In this document: positions 1 to 12,560 of the stretch, one piece after another
How the letters are laid out: each line of letters starts with the position of its first letter
Position numbering within the stretch: position 1 is the stretch's first letter
Assembly (NCBI GenBank): GCA_023014365.1
Contig: JAEBUN010000013.1
Location: 62,001 to 126,000 of the forward strand
Direction of reading: 5' to 3'
DNA: 64,000 nucleotides
Source of the DNA: Lepiota brunneoincarnata
Lineage: Eukaryota; Basidiomycota; Agaricomycetes; Agaricales; Agaricaceae
Notes under the pieces: model-generated
Told to the model about the DNA's origin: nothing
What the model saw: the letters and a program-made list of their open reading frames with translations, nothing else
The model's database searches: none
Made by a program: the position numbers and the translations under genes

Positions 1-125
1 CACGTTGTAGAAGGGATATACACACGTAGCGTACTAGCAGGTAATTTGTCCGTTTACTCCTCACCCCGTCGTTGTCTCCCTCTCGTGAATACACTTCGTT
101 GTCGTATCACACCCTCTTGAGAAGA

Positions 126-3044
126 TTTCAACACCTCAATGCCATCACAATCAAGGATGCAGGAGTTCCACCAATTGTAGAAACATACACTGAGTCCTTT
201 GGCGGTCGTGGATGCTATGGGATATTTGATCTCTTTGTTGGCTTTGACCAGCATGCTCTAGCACCTGAATCCCACGATCTTACCACATTTCAATCTCCTC
301 TTGGGACTCTACGCCTCACCTCAATCCCCATGGGATACACCAACTCAATGCAAATTCAGCAAGGTGATCTCACATTCCTCCTCCAGGATGAAATCCCACA
401 TACTGCCCTTCCCTTTGTCGACAATGTCCCAATTAAAGGGCCAAAAACGCGATACAAAATCAATGATGGCTACGAGACCATAGCCGAGAATCCTGGAGTT
501 CAACGTTTCGTATGGGAACATCTCCAGAATGTCAACCAAATTATACAACAGATCAAGCATGCTGGAGGAACATTTTCAGGGCCAAAATCACGATTCTGCA
601 CCTCATCTGCTGTGGTCGTAGGCCACTTATGTACGTATACTGGATGGCTTCCTGATACCTCATGCATCCAAAAGGTCCTCGACTGGCCATTATGCTCAAA
701 CATCACTGAAGTACAGGGGTTTCTCGGTACCCTTGGCACATTCTGAATTTTTCTCCAGGATTTTGCCACAATCTCATGACCTCTGGTCAAGTTGACAAGG
801 AAAGGAGTGGAATTTAGGTTTGGCAGTGAAGAACAGGCTGCGATGGATACACTAAAGGAATTAGTGAAGAATTCACCTTGCATTCAAGCAATAGACTATT
901 CGAGCACTAATGAGGTTATACTAGGCGTCGACACATCAAAGATTGCTGTTGGATACATTCTATCACAACTGGGAGACGATGCGAAACAATACCCCTCAAG
1001 GTTTGGCTCCATCACCCTCAATGAATGTGAATCTCGCTATTCCCAGGCCAAGTTGGAGCTGTTTGGGTTGTTTAGAGCCTTAAAGGATGTCCGATTATGG
1101 ATTATAGGAGTTGGGAACCTAGCTGTGGAGGTCAATGCAAAATACATCAAGGGTATGATCAACAACCCTGATATTCAGCCCTCGGCAACCATCAATCGAT
1201 GGATATCGGGGATTCTACTATTTGATTTTCACCTTAGGCATGTCCCTGGCAAGGAACATGGCCCTGATGGATTGTCACGACGCCCCCGAGCCCCAGAAGA
1301 CCCTGCTGTCATGGATGATTTTGAAAACTGGATCAATTCAGCAAATGCATTCACCCTTCAAACAACACATGGTAATGGGCCACAGATACCACCCTGCCAG
1401 GAGGAACTGGGATGGATATGGACCTCAAACATGTTCGCTATTGAATTCATTAACAAAACAGAACTAACCTACCCTTCCCCCTATATCTCGCAATCGAATC
1501 CTATCCATCACTTCGGTGGTGTTCACCCAGTCAAAATCCTGTCGGGTGAGCACCTGGACTCTGCCACACCTCCTGAGCCCATCATTCCACAATCTGAAAA
1601 AGCAAAGCAACGCAACCGCAATCTACAACAAGTCCAGATCTTCCTAAATGATCCGAAACGACCCAGTGCCATGCCAGAAGATATGCTCAAGAAACTTGTT
1701 TGCTTTGCTGCAGGATTTTTTGTACGGGATGCTAGGCTATGGAAAAAGGATGCCAAGCTCAAGCACAAGCTCGTGATACCGGAGAACCAAAGATACAGGC
1801 TCATACAACAGGCTCACAATGATCTGGGCCACAAGGGTATGTTTACCATCCGAATTCAGCTTTTAGAACGATTCTGGTGGCCCCATCTTGACCAGGATGT
1901 ACGCTGGTACATCCAAACATGCCACAAGTGCCAGACAAGACTTTTTCATCATTTCTATATCCCCCCTACGGTCCCTACCCCATTCACCCTCTTCCAAAAA
2001 GCTTACATAGACACAATGTTCATGCCAAAGTCAAATGGCTACCGCTACATTGTCCATGCATGTTGCTCCCTATCCTCATACCCCAAGTGGCAAATGCTTT
2101 GTCTTGAGAATGCCCAAACCCTTGGAACCTTTGTTTTTGAAGATATCCTCTGCAGATGGGGCGCTATCAAAGAAATAGTAACTGACAATGGCCCCACCTT
2201 CGTACAAGCAGTCGAATTCCTTGCACAAAAATACAAGATAAATCATATCCGGATCTCACCCTACAACTCTCAAGCGAACGGTCTTGTGGAGTGTCGACAT
2301 TTTGATGTCCGAGAGGCCTTGGTAAAGGCAGCTGAGGGAGACAAGAAAAGATGGACTACAGTTGCACCCTCCGTTTTCTGGGCTGAACGAGTATCCATTC
2401 AAAAATCTACGGGGTACTCACCTTATTACATAGCACATGGCATTGAACCCCTCCTTCCCTTCGATCTCGCTGAAGCTACATACCTCGCACCAAATCTCAC
2501 CAAGCCCCTCTCAACAGCCAATCTCCTTGCAGCCCGGGCAATTCAGCTTCAAAAGCGGCCACAGGACCTGACAAAGGTTAAGGATATGGTACTCAAGGCT
2601 TGTTTTGAGTCTATACGACAGTTCAACAAGAAGTATTCTAATTCAATTTGGAACTTCGATTTCTCACCTGGCTCTCTCGTTTTGGTCAGAAATTCACGAT
2701 ACAACCATGATGTGGGCAGCAAGACCAAGCCTAGGTATTATGGGCCACTCATGGTACTCAGGAAGACAACTGGAGGATCATACATTCTTGCTGAGCTCGA
2801 TGGCTCAATCTCCAAGCTTCGCTTTGCAGCCTTCCGGCTCGTCCCTTATCACCCACACAATCTTCGCACGATACCAGTCACGAAAATCACGGATATGCCA
2901 CCTGAGGCCCTCGAGGAGTACACATATGACACGGAACCCTCCCATCGAGATGAGTTACAGCGAGTGACAGCCAACCAGGACCAATCCCCGCATATCGAAG
3001 GCTCGATCCTATCTTGGGACGTAACTCCCATTGAGCCAAATTAG
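126..3044 (+). pseudogene. Ty3/gypsy pol remnant (RT-RNase H-integrase), 5'-truncated
   Basis: Remnant of a retrotransposon polyprotein closely related to the intact pol at 52558-56373. Homology starts near 126, in the reverse transcriptase; bases 1-125 do not match the element. RT motif A (GIFDLFVGFDQ) and the SIPMGY block are present, but the catalytic FVDD box reads FVDN. Two in-frame TGA codons, at 744-746 and 777-779, sit where the intact copy has arginine (CGC and CGA). RNase H (from about 900), the integrase zinc site (AH..LGH and CHKC), the DDE residues (YIDTM, VTDNG, VECRH) and a GPY/F-like tail (RYYGPL) follow without further breaks to the stop at 3042-3044. Codon differences from the intact copy are enriched for CG to TG or CA. 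It is dead as an autonomous element. Confidence 0.93.
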
Positions 3045-3221
3045 GTGTTCAACCACCTTGTTCACCACTTCCTCTCATTGCTGCCAATATCACAGTACCT
3101 GCCCACAATAACTCTTTGATGCTCTTCCCACCTCTCTTTCCCACAATTCTGGCTCCCCTCAAATGCTTGCAAACCCACTGTCGCTCTGACCGGGAGGTCA
3201 GTTTCTTAAGTACCCAGGAGA

Positions 3222-3924
3222 TGTAGAGGTGGGCAAGCGGCTACACCTGCAAAGGCTGCCCTATGCCACCTCTCGTAGGACTCGGAACCCAAACTTGGAA
3301 CCCGAAATCTGAACTTGGATCAAGAAACTCGGAGCACCCAGCTGAACAAAGCCGTTATCATTTTGCGACATATCCCTTTCACTTGAAACCTCTTACATTC
3401 CCTACCAAATAAATTTTCACTACTTTTCTATTCCTTTCCCTGAACTTGAACCATAGCATAAGTTTTTCTCCCTTATTTAGATCTTTCTGAGCTTCGCACA
3501 CCACCCCATTCACTAGTTCCCTTCAGCTTTCCTTATATCTGTTCTTGTAGCCACGAAAACTTCTCATTCTTCCCCTGTTTCACCTTCACTATCCCCAGAT
3601 TTGTCCTAGCATAATTATATCTGAATTTTTTGGTCTGTTTCGGTACAGAAAACATAGTCAGTAAAATATTTTGCTTGTATATAAAGTTCTGAGCTCGCTT
3701 ATGAGCTCGGCAGTCAATTTACGACCCAGAAACTCCCTCTCGATCTCTTTTTCTCTCTCTCTCTCAATTATCTCGTCTTTCCCGGTTTTCGAAACCCAGT
3801 GGTTGTTTCGCCAACCACACTCGCTCCTTTGTTTGTTCGTGTTAGCGCTGTTTCGATCGTGTTTCGATCGTGCTTCGGTTTTGTTTCGGCGCCTTTCACG
3901 TGCTGAAGAGTCGAGTTCTCTTCA
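3222..3924 (+). repeat. 3' LTR of the truncated Ty3/gypsy element
   Basis: Starts TGTAGAGG and ends CTTCA, giving TG...CA termini. It lies about 180 bp after the pol stop and is homologous end to end with the solo LTR at 20252-20966. A TATATAAA box is at 3678-3685. The block CCGGGAGGTCAGT at 3190-3202, upstream of the LTR, is also found before the 3' LTR of the intact element, so it probably belongs to the plus-strand priming region. The next four bases are GTAC, the same as the target duplication of the solo copy. The 5' LTR lies outside the window or is lost. Confidence 0.88.
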
Positions 3925-5349
3925 GTACCTACACTGTTTGTTGCGATCCCTAGATAATCACGCTTGGAGGGTCTCAAGAGTAGGGATAGTTGCTATTGAC
4001 ATGTATTTCATTATTTATGCGTACAGATCGCAGACAAGGAAAGTCCGTGCCATGAGTTCCCAGACATGGGTAGGACCGAGCGCTGCAAAATCCGCGGGGA
4101 GCATCAAGAACGGTCTCTTCGTACTGAACAAGTCGTAAAAATAACAGACCCATGGGGGGTACCACGCCCAGTGTGTATCGATAACCACCTGGGGCGGGAG
4201 GATTGCCGTGGTCAATATCGAACCCATATAGTGTATTATCCTTTATTCAATTACTTTATAGCGTGAGCCAGAGCTTAGATATCGGACGACCTATCACCAA
4301 AACCATGAATCTCGAAGATAGAAGACACACGATACGAGACATACCCACTGACTGGCTATGCGTCATTTCTTCAACAGTCAAAGCAGCAGCTATACACTGG
4401 TCCCAACCACTAGATCGGCATGCGTCGTGAGCCCGAATGTATAAGTGCGGCCATCGGTAGTTACAAGATTGAGCGCAAGCTTGGTTCGCATAATGCGATT
4501 GGGAAGAATAGCCCTGCTATCGTAAAATCGGTGGGACCGTTGCCGCATGCCATGCTTCCTAGTACGATAGTGTCAATTAGCCAATGGAAAAGACGACACT
4601 CAACGAAAATTAACTTGTCCGCTTTGCAAGCGACTGCAGCGGCGAGATCTTGTGAACTATATATGGATCCAAACGCAGGGATCTACAGAGCCCCGATCCA
4701 GCCTGCAAAGTCACCATGCTGAGCTTCTCAATAGCTGTCGAAAAAAAGACTCACATCAAGAGCAGATTCAGGGATAATATTTTCCTGATGGATTATCCGA
4801 GTCCATCCGGTCTTCGCAACTACCTTTCTTGCGTCAAAGCAGCCAAAATTAGCGCCTGCAGAGCCAGCGGAGCCGCCAGCTCGTTCAAACTGGTTCGCGC
4901 AAAGGCTCTTCTGTGTACATTAGTTTGGAGTCCACCTTCTTGTAGCCAGTGTAAAGCTGAGGTGGGTAGCGGACCCTTCGATCGAACTGTTGGTGATTGG
5001 GCTGGTCAATGATACATGTGGTACGCCTGAAGTTACCAGTGGGCAGTCTACTCGTCTGGGGCCTACAAGTAAGAGGGACACGCAGGGTCTATGGCGGTTA
5101 TCAGAAGAGGTTGGGAAGTGTGCGCTGCGGGTTTAAGAGAGGAGGAAAGCAAAGCAGCGCGAAAGATCCCCGAACCACGTGCTGTGCATATTGGGGTGGC
5201 ACGTGACATCTGACCCTCGGCGAGAATCTTTGTGAAATATGCTGGTCTCGCGGGCCAAGGACAAAATATAAATTAGCGCATTACATGTGTGCTAATGATG
5301 AATAGAACAACTTTAGACAAAAATGCAGTGGAAGTATAATAGTGTGGCT
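3925..5349. other. Intergenic, no recognisable gene
   Basis: I see no coding exon with family resemblance here. The only structure is weak similarity of about 4850-5000 to 12570-12720, both reading through a shared GTAGCCA.TGT stretch. This suggests an old dispersed copy of the same sequence. The long frame at 3671-4138 crosses the LTR end and is not supported as a gene. Confidence 0.5.
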
Positions 5350-6260
5350 CATCTCGTGCTTATCCGTCTCTGCAGACTCGACACTAACGATGTTGTTGAC
5401 CGTCTGGGTCCGATCTTGTGGATGATGTTGTTAACTAAATGGATGCACCACTGGGAGACCGAGGAAGCGGGGAATGGCATAGTTGTGAAATCCCGTCCCT
5501 TGTCCCCCGAGCTCCTGCATCCTGTACCAATGAGTGGTCGTCCCTGCTGGTGAGAGTTCCTATCTGGAATATAAATGGCGAGAGTGATGCATTGGAAACG
5601 GTGCCGACTGTTGTCGGGCAATAATCTGCCGTATGCCAGTGCAGCAATCACCGGCAGGTTGTACCCGAGAACGGAAATCCTGCACTGTCGGGTCAGATAG
5701 TTAGGCCCTGGCGGACATGGGAAATTTGAAACTGACTGACCTGTATGGCACTCGTTATCGCTTCACCTGACCCTCCTCCAGTCATGAGGAATGTTAAATA
5801 GATTAAGGATACAAGCGTGGTCAAGCCGTAGGTACTAATGCCCCCAGTACCCCCCGCTTGTATGCGAAGGTACCTCCACCAAAACGAAGAAGTGAGCTGG
5901 CTACTAGCAGAATGGCCAGATCTGCAGACGGGTCGACTATGGGTTCTTTAATTCGACTTTCACTGAACATAATAACTTAAATCACTCACCCACATATTAC
6001 ACAATCGCTACATTCCGCCCGAGTGGACACCGAGGAAAGGGCGATGATTTCCATTCATATCTGTGCCGATAAGTGATGGCGGACTCGAGTCTGAGTGATA
6101 GAACTGATAATGAATATACATTCATGAGAGCTTTGCTCGAGAAGACGAGCGCAGCAGCCGTTTCGCCGGTTGCACTCGTTTGTACCATTTTTGTTGCTAA
6201 CATGACAGTCGCATTACAAGATAATAGGCAGACAAGCATGTTTCGAAGCCCCTCCTAGCG
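5350..6260 (-). pseudogene. PTH11-like seven-helix membrane protein, decayed copy A
   Basis: Read on the minus strand, this holds scattered pieces of the protein better preserved at 57182-58572. At about 6130-6000 is a loop with FPRCPLGRNVAIV, matching SPQCQLGPRVAI of the 58-kb copy. At about 5960-5870 is VDPSADLAILLVAS, matching the ADLLADSYML helix. At about 5650-5600 is IAALAYGRLLPDNSRHRF, matching the end of the last helix and the start of the cytosolic tail. Frame changes between these blocks make it non-functional. It is a direct-repeat partner of 7170-8110. The family assignment rests on the pattern of helices and the C-Q-L-G loop known from fungal PTH11-like and related basidiomycete proteins. 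Confidence 0.62.
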
Positions 6261-6480
6261 GGATCCAATCGAAGAAGAGCAGACTTCTACAGACAAGTCA
6301 CACTGAAATGAAGCGAAGCGAAACAATGGGAAACACAACGAAATAGGGTGCGAGTGTGACCGGCAGAACAATCACAGTGCTTCAGAAACCACGAGGCGTG
6401 TTGAGAAAGGGAAAGAGACTGAGATGGGAGGAAAGACGAGAGGTTGGGTCGTATATTTTTTCTGGAGATCGAGTCTCCGA

Positions 6481-6690
6481 GGCCCGTACTTAATATACAA
6501 GTGGTACTACAATAGATTGGTTCTTCCTCTACTGGAAAAATAATAATCGCCCTGGCCTAGACAGTCCTGTCAAATTCGCTCATCCCCCACATAACAGCAT
6601 CGAACTTGATAAGCTCAAAATACCAGCAACTCCATCAAGTTCCGGGTCTGTCCTTCGTATATTGACTTTGAAACCATTAGTTCAACGGGG
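6481..6690 (+). pseudogene. PTH11-like C-terminal tail fragment (forward strand)
   Basis: The forward frame at about 6535-6692 reads NNRPGLDSPVKFAHPPHNSI followed by [16 protein letters not shown]. This clearly matches the cytosolic tail of the 58-kb gene (NNRPELDSPVIFAHPLQDSI, then ELDVLETP). The upstream 6481-6535 is homologous to 14300-14345. The fragment faces the Galpha remnant at 6689-6967, and the two meet with essentially no spacer. No transmembrane portion remains, so it cannot encode a receptor. It is a relic of a rearrangement. Confidence 0.7.
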
Positions 6691-6967
6691 TAAATGATAG
6701 GCCGATACTCGATGAGTTGTTCAGGTGTGAAGCCACCCCGGTGGATTGTCTTCACCTGTTTGACGATGGTGCTCTTTCCAGACTCTCCAGCACCTGTTCG
6801 AAGGGTAGATAAACACCTAGTGTAGATTAAGGCCGGGGGTGGTGCTTGCCACGAAGAAGGATCTTGCATTCGCGCTGGAGGCACTTGTTGTCTTCGTCGA
6901 GAATGCGGTCGATCTCTTCAGAACGCACTCTACTCTGCTGGTTGCCCCGGGAGGCGCAGGCACCCAT
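6689..6967 (-). pseudogene. G-protein alpha subunit, exon 1-2 fragment
   Basis: Minus strand from ATG at 6967. Exon 1 (6967-6850, 118 nt) encodes [20 protein letters not shown] and ends at RECKILLRG; the MG..xS start fits N-myristoylation. A 56-bp intron with a GC donor (GCAAGC) and AG acceptor follows. Exon 2 begins at 6793 with the P-loop GAGESGKST and runs to EYRPIIY. Homology to the other Galpha copies then stops abruptly at about 6689, at the junction with the PTH11-like tail. Switch regions and the nucleotide-specificity motifs are absent. Exon 1 and intron 1 lengths equal those of the intact gene at 46423, so this is a true truncated paralogue. Confidence 0.9.
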
Positions 6968-7169
6968 GATGAGTCCGGGAGGACTGCAGGAATAGTGAGG
7001 GGGGATGGTGGTAGTGGATGGAGACCAGTGTTGTGCAAGTCCATGGATATTCATTAATGTTCACGAATTACTATGCATACTGGAGTGACACGCGGCATCT
7101 GACTCTTGACAAGGATCTTTGTGAAACAGGCTGGCCTTGCAGGCCAATGACGAATATAAATTAGTGCAT

Positions 7170-8110
7170 TTCATGTGCGGTAATAATGAATACAATGAAC
7201 GTAGACGAAAATCCAAAAAATAGTGTGGCTCATCCTATGCTCATCCGTCTCTGCCGACTTGGCACTAATAATGTTGTTGACGTTGTTGATCGTCCGGGGT
7301 CCGATCTTGTGGATGATGTTGTTAACTGACTGGACGCACCACGAGGAGTCCCAGGAAGCGGGTGAAGGCATAGATGTGGCATCCCGTCCCTTGCCTCCTG
7401 GGCTCCTGCATCCTGTACCAATGAGTGGCTGTCTCCGCTAGTGAGACTTCCTTCCCGGAATATAACCGACGAGAGTGATGCGTTGGAAATGGTGCCAAGT
7501 TCTGCCCTGTCATTAGGCGGCGACAGTCTGCCGTACGCCAGGGCAGCAATTACCGGCAGGTTGCATCCGAGAACAGCAATCCCCGCACTGTCGGATCGGA
7601 TAGTTAGCCCCTGGCGGACCTAGGAAGTTTGAAAATGACTGACCTCGATAACGCTCGTTATCACTTCACCGGACCCCCTTCCAGTTATGAGGAATGTAGA
7701 ATGGATTAAGGATACAAGTGTGGTCAAGCCATAGGCACAAAATGCCCCCAGTACCCTCCACTTGTATGTGAGGGCACCTTGACCGAAACAAAGCAGTGAC
7801 CAGGCTACCAGGACAATGGCCAGATCTGCAGTCGGGTCGACTATTGGTTCTTTAGTCATATTCACTGAACATGACAACTTGAATCACTCACCTGCGTATT
7901 GTACAATCGCCACATTCCTCCCAAGTGGGCACCGAGGAAAGGACGACGACTTCCATTCGTCTCTGCCCCGGCAAGTGATGACAGCCTCGATTCCGAGTGA
8001 TAGAGCCGATACCAAGTATGCAATCACGAGAGCTTTGATCCGCATTTCCGTCCATCTACCGGAAATACTACCCTTTGCGATACGGAGGAGGAGGAGCATC
8101 ATTGAAATAC
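7170..8110 (-). pseudogene. PTH11-like seven-helix membrane protein, decayed copy B
   Basis: On the minus strand, one block (8102-7884) reads through a helix, VIAYLVSALSLGIEAVITC, and the loop SSFPRCPLGRNVAIVQY. After a GTGAGT intron comes VDPTADLAIVLVAWSL and the helix YGLTTLVSLIHSTFL (7877-7620), which matches YVLTTLVSVVHATFIL of the 58-kb copy. The tail region (7550-7230) matches copy A. Further upstream, to about 8480, similarity fades. It lies directly upstream of the truncated Galpha, as expected if Galpha and receptor were duplicated together. The first helices are not recoverable, so I call it a pseudogene, although part of the exon chain is open. Confidence 0.65.
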
Positions 8111-9689
8111 GTGTGCTCCTGATCCATTTCGGTCATCCCAAGGTCAACGCGCATGCCAGGAAAATAGCTTTACTCACCAGATGATTATGTAAAATAACAG
8201 AATTTGTGCGACTGACCTGACCGCATCTAAAATTGATAACAGATTTGTCAGGAAAATATGCGGCATCCTGATTTTGCCTGTGGCCTACCTGGAGTCGAGA
8301 AAAACAAGGCACTGTGCACAACCTGCGCAAGTGTCGCACACACCGCCCCCCCCTATTCCATGGATATTTAATTTGGACCGGGCAATTGAAACGGCAAGCG
8401 ACTCACATCAGAAGGTAGGTTGGGCACCAGGAAACGCGGTAGCCGCCCGTCAGCTCTTGTCCTGAACGAGCGAATATAAATGCGGTTGCCAGTCACAAGA
8501 AGTGAGATGATCGTAAAAGCTAACGACAGGACTGATAGAAACTTTGGTTAGTATCACTGCGAAGGGATGTAGCGTGGGGTGCCGGATACCTCGTGCGATG
8601 GTGTTAACATGGCGGGGATCCATGACGGGGCGACTCGTTTCTTGCTCAGCATACAAGTCTGTCGCTCTCATCTATAAGAATATGGCACACAACCACTTAG
8701 GGAACGAACACGGGGCGGGGGAGTTAGTTCTGGCGCTAACACTTCCTATTCATTCAACGTTGAGGGCGGGGTGAAAAATTCTGATATTTGACGTTTGGCG
8801 TGTGACTATACATGATCGAAAATGTCAAGTAGATCCCTGCACTGGCGATTAATAGGTCCAGCCCTGAAGAACAGCGACATGTCGCCTGGACAATTATGCG
8901 ATACACGAACTTAAGCATTCTGTGACAATCGTCCACCCACGCTTATGCCATGTTCATATTGCCCGTTTTAGGTCAAAGTTCTCCAAATGGCCTGCGAAAT
9001 GATGAGTCCCGGACAGATTCCCGGCGGAACGTCCCCCTCAGCTGCGATGCCTTTCTCAAATTTGGCCAGGTTGTAATACCAGTTTCCGGCTACTGTCAAT
9101 GCTGAATAGTGTCGGCAACGGACGGACACTATGTGACCCAAAAAGGGATGGTCCATGTGGCTCACCGAACCTGACCGATACGCATTCATACGACAAACCA
9201 ACCTGAAACGAGATGGAAGCATGCGAACTGACGCCTTGTCGCACCGCATAGGAGGGACGGGTGCCTCCTGCGGACGAGGCTGTTGACCTAAGGCATTAGA
9301 ACCTGAAGGCAAAAAATCCCCCGGAAGCATTCGGCCCACACACCCGAGAAAACTTGAGGGGGGGCTCGTTGTCACGAAAGGCTGACGCGGGTGGCAGCTA
9401 GCCTGAGTGCCTGCAAAGCGCATAGCTACCACATGTGGGCGCCGCCCAGCAGGTGACCGCTTCGCTTGACCCGAGCCGATCATATCAAACCCAATTCGAG
9501 AGGGGAATATATTAATTCATCAAACAGAGGGTAACAATGTAGTCATGTTTATCCGGGCGCGCGCCTTATGAGCTTCCAGAATCAATCGGGATTTAAAAAA
9601 AATACCGCAACGTTCGGATCCAGGCTCGGCTAGTTCCCTTGTACCTTGAGACCGGGAGGAAACTGGTACCAACTATTACAGACGAGTCA
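8111..9689. other. Spacer with relics, no gene supported
   Basis: The minus strand between 8110 and about 8930 may hold the eroded first exons of PTH11-like copy B, with isolated hydrophobic stretches such as LDLLIASAGIYLTF. From about 9060 to 9690 the sequence is an old diverged copy of the spacer found at 17500-17950 and 29540-29990. The long minus frame 8968-9483 is not preserved in those sister copies, so it is probably non-coding. Confidence 0.45.
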
Positions 9690-12560
9690 GAAGGATGGTA
9701 CGAGGACTGAGGGGGAGATAGGGAAACAGACCAGCTACTTTGTTATGTGATATCAGCCCTCAGCATTATTTCTCGACTGACTTTCATGGGCATAGCCTTC
9801 GCTGAGCCACGCGAATCTAGGCCACCACTCCCATCCCACCCTCACCCGACAAAAAACTTAACCCCTACTCCCACCAAATCGAGATGCGGTCGGGGAGTTT
9901 TACGTGACGTGCTGCTCCTCTCCCGCTCTTCCTCACCACTCCGGCTCATGAACAGGCCACGCCTCCCCCCGCCAAATAACAACCCATTACCTCCAATGAT
10001 TTCCAAACTCGGATTCACACCCTTCGACACGTCCAGGGGACTAAGCAAAAAAACCCACCCTTGGCCTTTGTTGCAACTGGGTCGGGCGATAGCGGCACAA
10101 CATAAACTGGGGAGTGGGGAATGTAGCGCGAACCATCGGCGACAGAAAACACAGGGATGTGAGTCGAGTATGCTCCAGCGCGAGGCCACGGTATGTGTCT
10201 TCAAGCACCTCTCCCAGACCCTTCTGAATTGATTACTGGAGGTGGTGTCTAGTCCATCACTCAGGATGCTACTGGACATTCCATGTCACCCCCACGCTCG
10301 AACCATCATGGCCCCCGCCACATCCGTCAGCCATCCGTGCTTCCCGCCTCCTTCTTGCCGTCATGTAATCGCCCCCCACCACCACCGCCAAGGGACAGCC
10401 TGGACGTCTACCCCCGGACGTTCATCCGTGCCAGGATATACAGTACCTATATCACCTCACTCGCCTCGAGCCATCGAAGACCAAGCAATAATATGCGTGC
10501 TCCGCAGAAGGGGCAAAACGATGGTCTTATCCTCAGGAGAGTGAGTACATTCCGCCCTTGCGGTGTATGTGTGAATAACATTCACATCTTTATCTTCATA
10601 ACTTTTTTCGCCAATGCCTATTTTACGGCGCCAGACTTTTGTGTCGAGCCGTAGAACTGGCCTATTCGCGGACGAGCCCTGCACGAACTCGGATTGCTTG
10701 GAAAAGAAGGGCTACGCGATCCCTCGCAACAAATATGGAGACTCGGATGGAGTCTCCAGCCCGCTTTTTGAGGCGTTTCGTTTATCGCTATTGTTGAAAG
10801 CCGCCCTGGGGATCAGGTCGGGAGCAGCCCCCGGTATGAAACAAGCCGTTATTATATAGAGGAGATCCAGAGCTGATACAACGGAAGTTCTAGCCAACCT
10901 CGCTTGGTCCTCAGCAGACGGCAAGACGTCGCAGCAGCTCATACTCAAACGTAACCCTCCGAACAGTTCTACAACTGTGGCGGGGGGCCACGTTATAAGC
11001 AACACCAATGTTAATTGCTAGCGATGCGGACCGCCACCATGCATTTTTTTCCATTGTATGTGCCTCGGACCTCCCCTCCCTACAACATCCCGAACGTATC
11101 TACGATGTGGGCATTGTCGCTCGGGCCTCAGGAGTGTGGAATTCCAAGGGGACAATAATTTGTGCCGAAAATCTTGTGTCGCCTCGCTCAATGGACGCCA
11201 AGAGCTTGGACAACCAGCATAAGCGCCGACGACGTGTTCCACGAGTTTTTCACTTTTTCGCTCGATGTACGTCTTCTGCTATATTACAAGTCCCTCAGAG
11301 CCATGACATATGATATTCTGACCCCGGGAGCTAGCATATATGCACGTATCGGATACCTCCATGACCGACGGTCACTGGCCCAGATTGACGTGGCACAAAA
11401 AGGTCAGAAATATGTTTATTCCCACCTCATCCCAGACACCCAACAGTCATGCTCCCCAGATAGCAACTCGCATAGTTCGTGTGTATTCAACCCCGGGCCT
11501 ATGTGGGTAAGGCAGAATATCGAGCTGCTGTGCAAGATAACCCAGCGATTGCTGTAACCCTCGCGGGCGCGGTCTCGGGAACCATCCATCACTAGGCACG
11601 GGAACAACATTCTCAGACTACTAGTGCCCGTCAAGATCGTCACTGATTGTCCAGGGCCCAAATCCCAACTCAAGGCTCTCCGCGCTTTACATGGTCACTG
11701 CAGCCTGCGGAGGTCCTCTCAGCTCCGTGAGACTTTGGTGGTGGAGAAGCCTCGTAGTATGTCTTTTCTCGGCGAAATTGGACCTTCCACAGTGCTGGCC
11801 AAATGATATGCACCCTACGAGCAGTACATTTGCGACGATGGAGGCATTCCTCATTTTCAGAATTGGATTGCTCCGTGATCAATGTCTGGACGACGATATA
11901 TCCAAGTAACGCGTTCAGTCGCCCGATTCTTCGCCTCCCAAAGGAAGTCACGGACGCTGAGGGCTATGTTTTCTCGACCTGGGTCCTCTTCGCCGGGCGC
12001 AGTCCCTACATCATCACACCCGGCAATAAGGAATTGCCGCCGGTCCTGATATTCAGGAAAATTTCCCCGCTTTCCGACTTCCTCATCCTCAGCAACGAAT
12101 GGTCGGTCCAGCGGTCGCGCACTGGAACACTCCAAGATTCGAATCATGTGGATCAGATCAGGTCTTACCCCACCTCCAACTTCCTCGACAGTTTCCGCTT
12201 CCCGATTCGCAGTGAATCATTCCAACAGCTTTAAACTCGCGTTTGCAACGTCGTTTCCCTTTTGGAGTTGGTTAAGCGAGGCCCGGGCTCTGTCGGTGCG
12301 GCAGCTGTTCGTCGAAATGTATGGTGGACGCTAGCATTAGCAAGTTGCCGCTTACACGAGATGGTGACGATGATGGTCTGTCATCGCTAGCTCTGCAGCG
12401 GGTCCAGATGGTCGCTGACCTAGAGCAAGTGGGGAATTCTCCTTATTGATTGGACGCGTAATCAAATCACGTCGTTGGATGGCCCTGAGAGAGAGAGTTC
12501 AATGAATGAGGGGCTTGAGGTCGTGTTTCTGAAACGCGTTCGCGTTCCGGGGTAGGGTTA
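9690..12560 (+). pseudogene. Large membrane-protein gene, copy 1 (oldest, decayed)
   Basis: Collinear at low identity with 17900-19927 plus 26277-27373 (copy 2) and with 29960-33150 (copy 3). Recognisable pieces include the proline-rich cytosolic N-terminal region near 10400-10550, ending in an SEYIP-like motif, and the segment at 12090-12330 that encodes a membrane-proximal domain in copy 3. At 12301 this copy reads CAGCTGTTC where copies 2 and 3 have CAGCTTGTTC, so it keeps the ancestral reading frame there. The frame is broken elsewhere. The 3' half, with the outer domain and last helix, is missing, and homology ends near 12560. Confidence 0.55.

Noticed and set aside
3671..4138. 155-codon forward frame after the pol remnant
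   Set aside because: It starts inside the LTR and crosses its end into unrelated sequence. Its composition follows the CT-rich LTR, and there is no family match.
8968..9483. 171-codon minus frame
   Set aside because: It falls in the old duplicated spacer, is not conserved as protein in the sister copies and has no domain.
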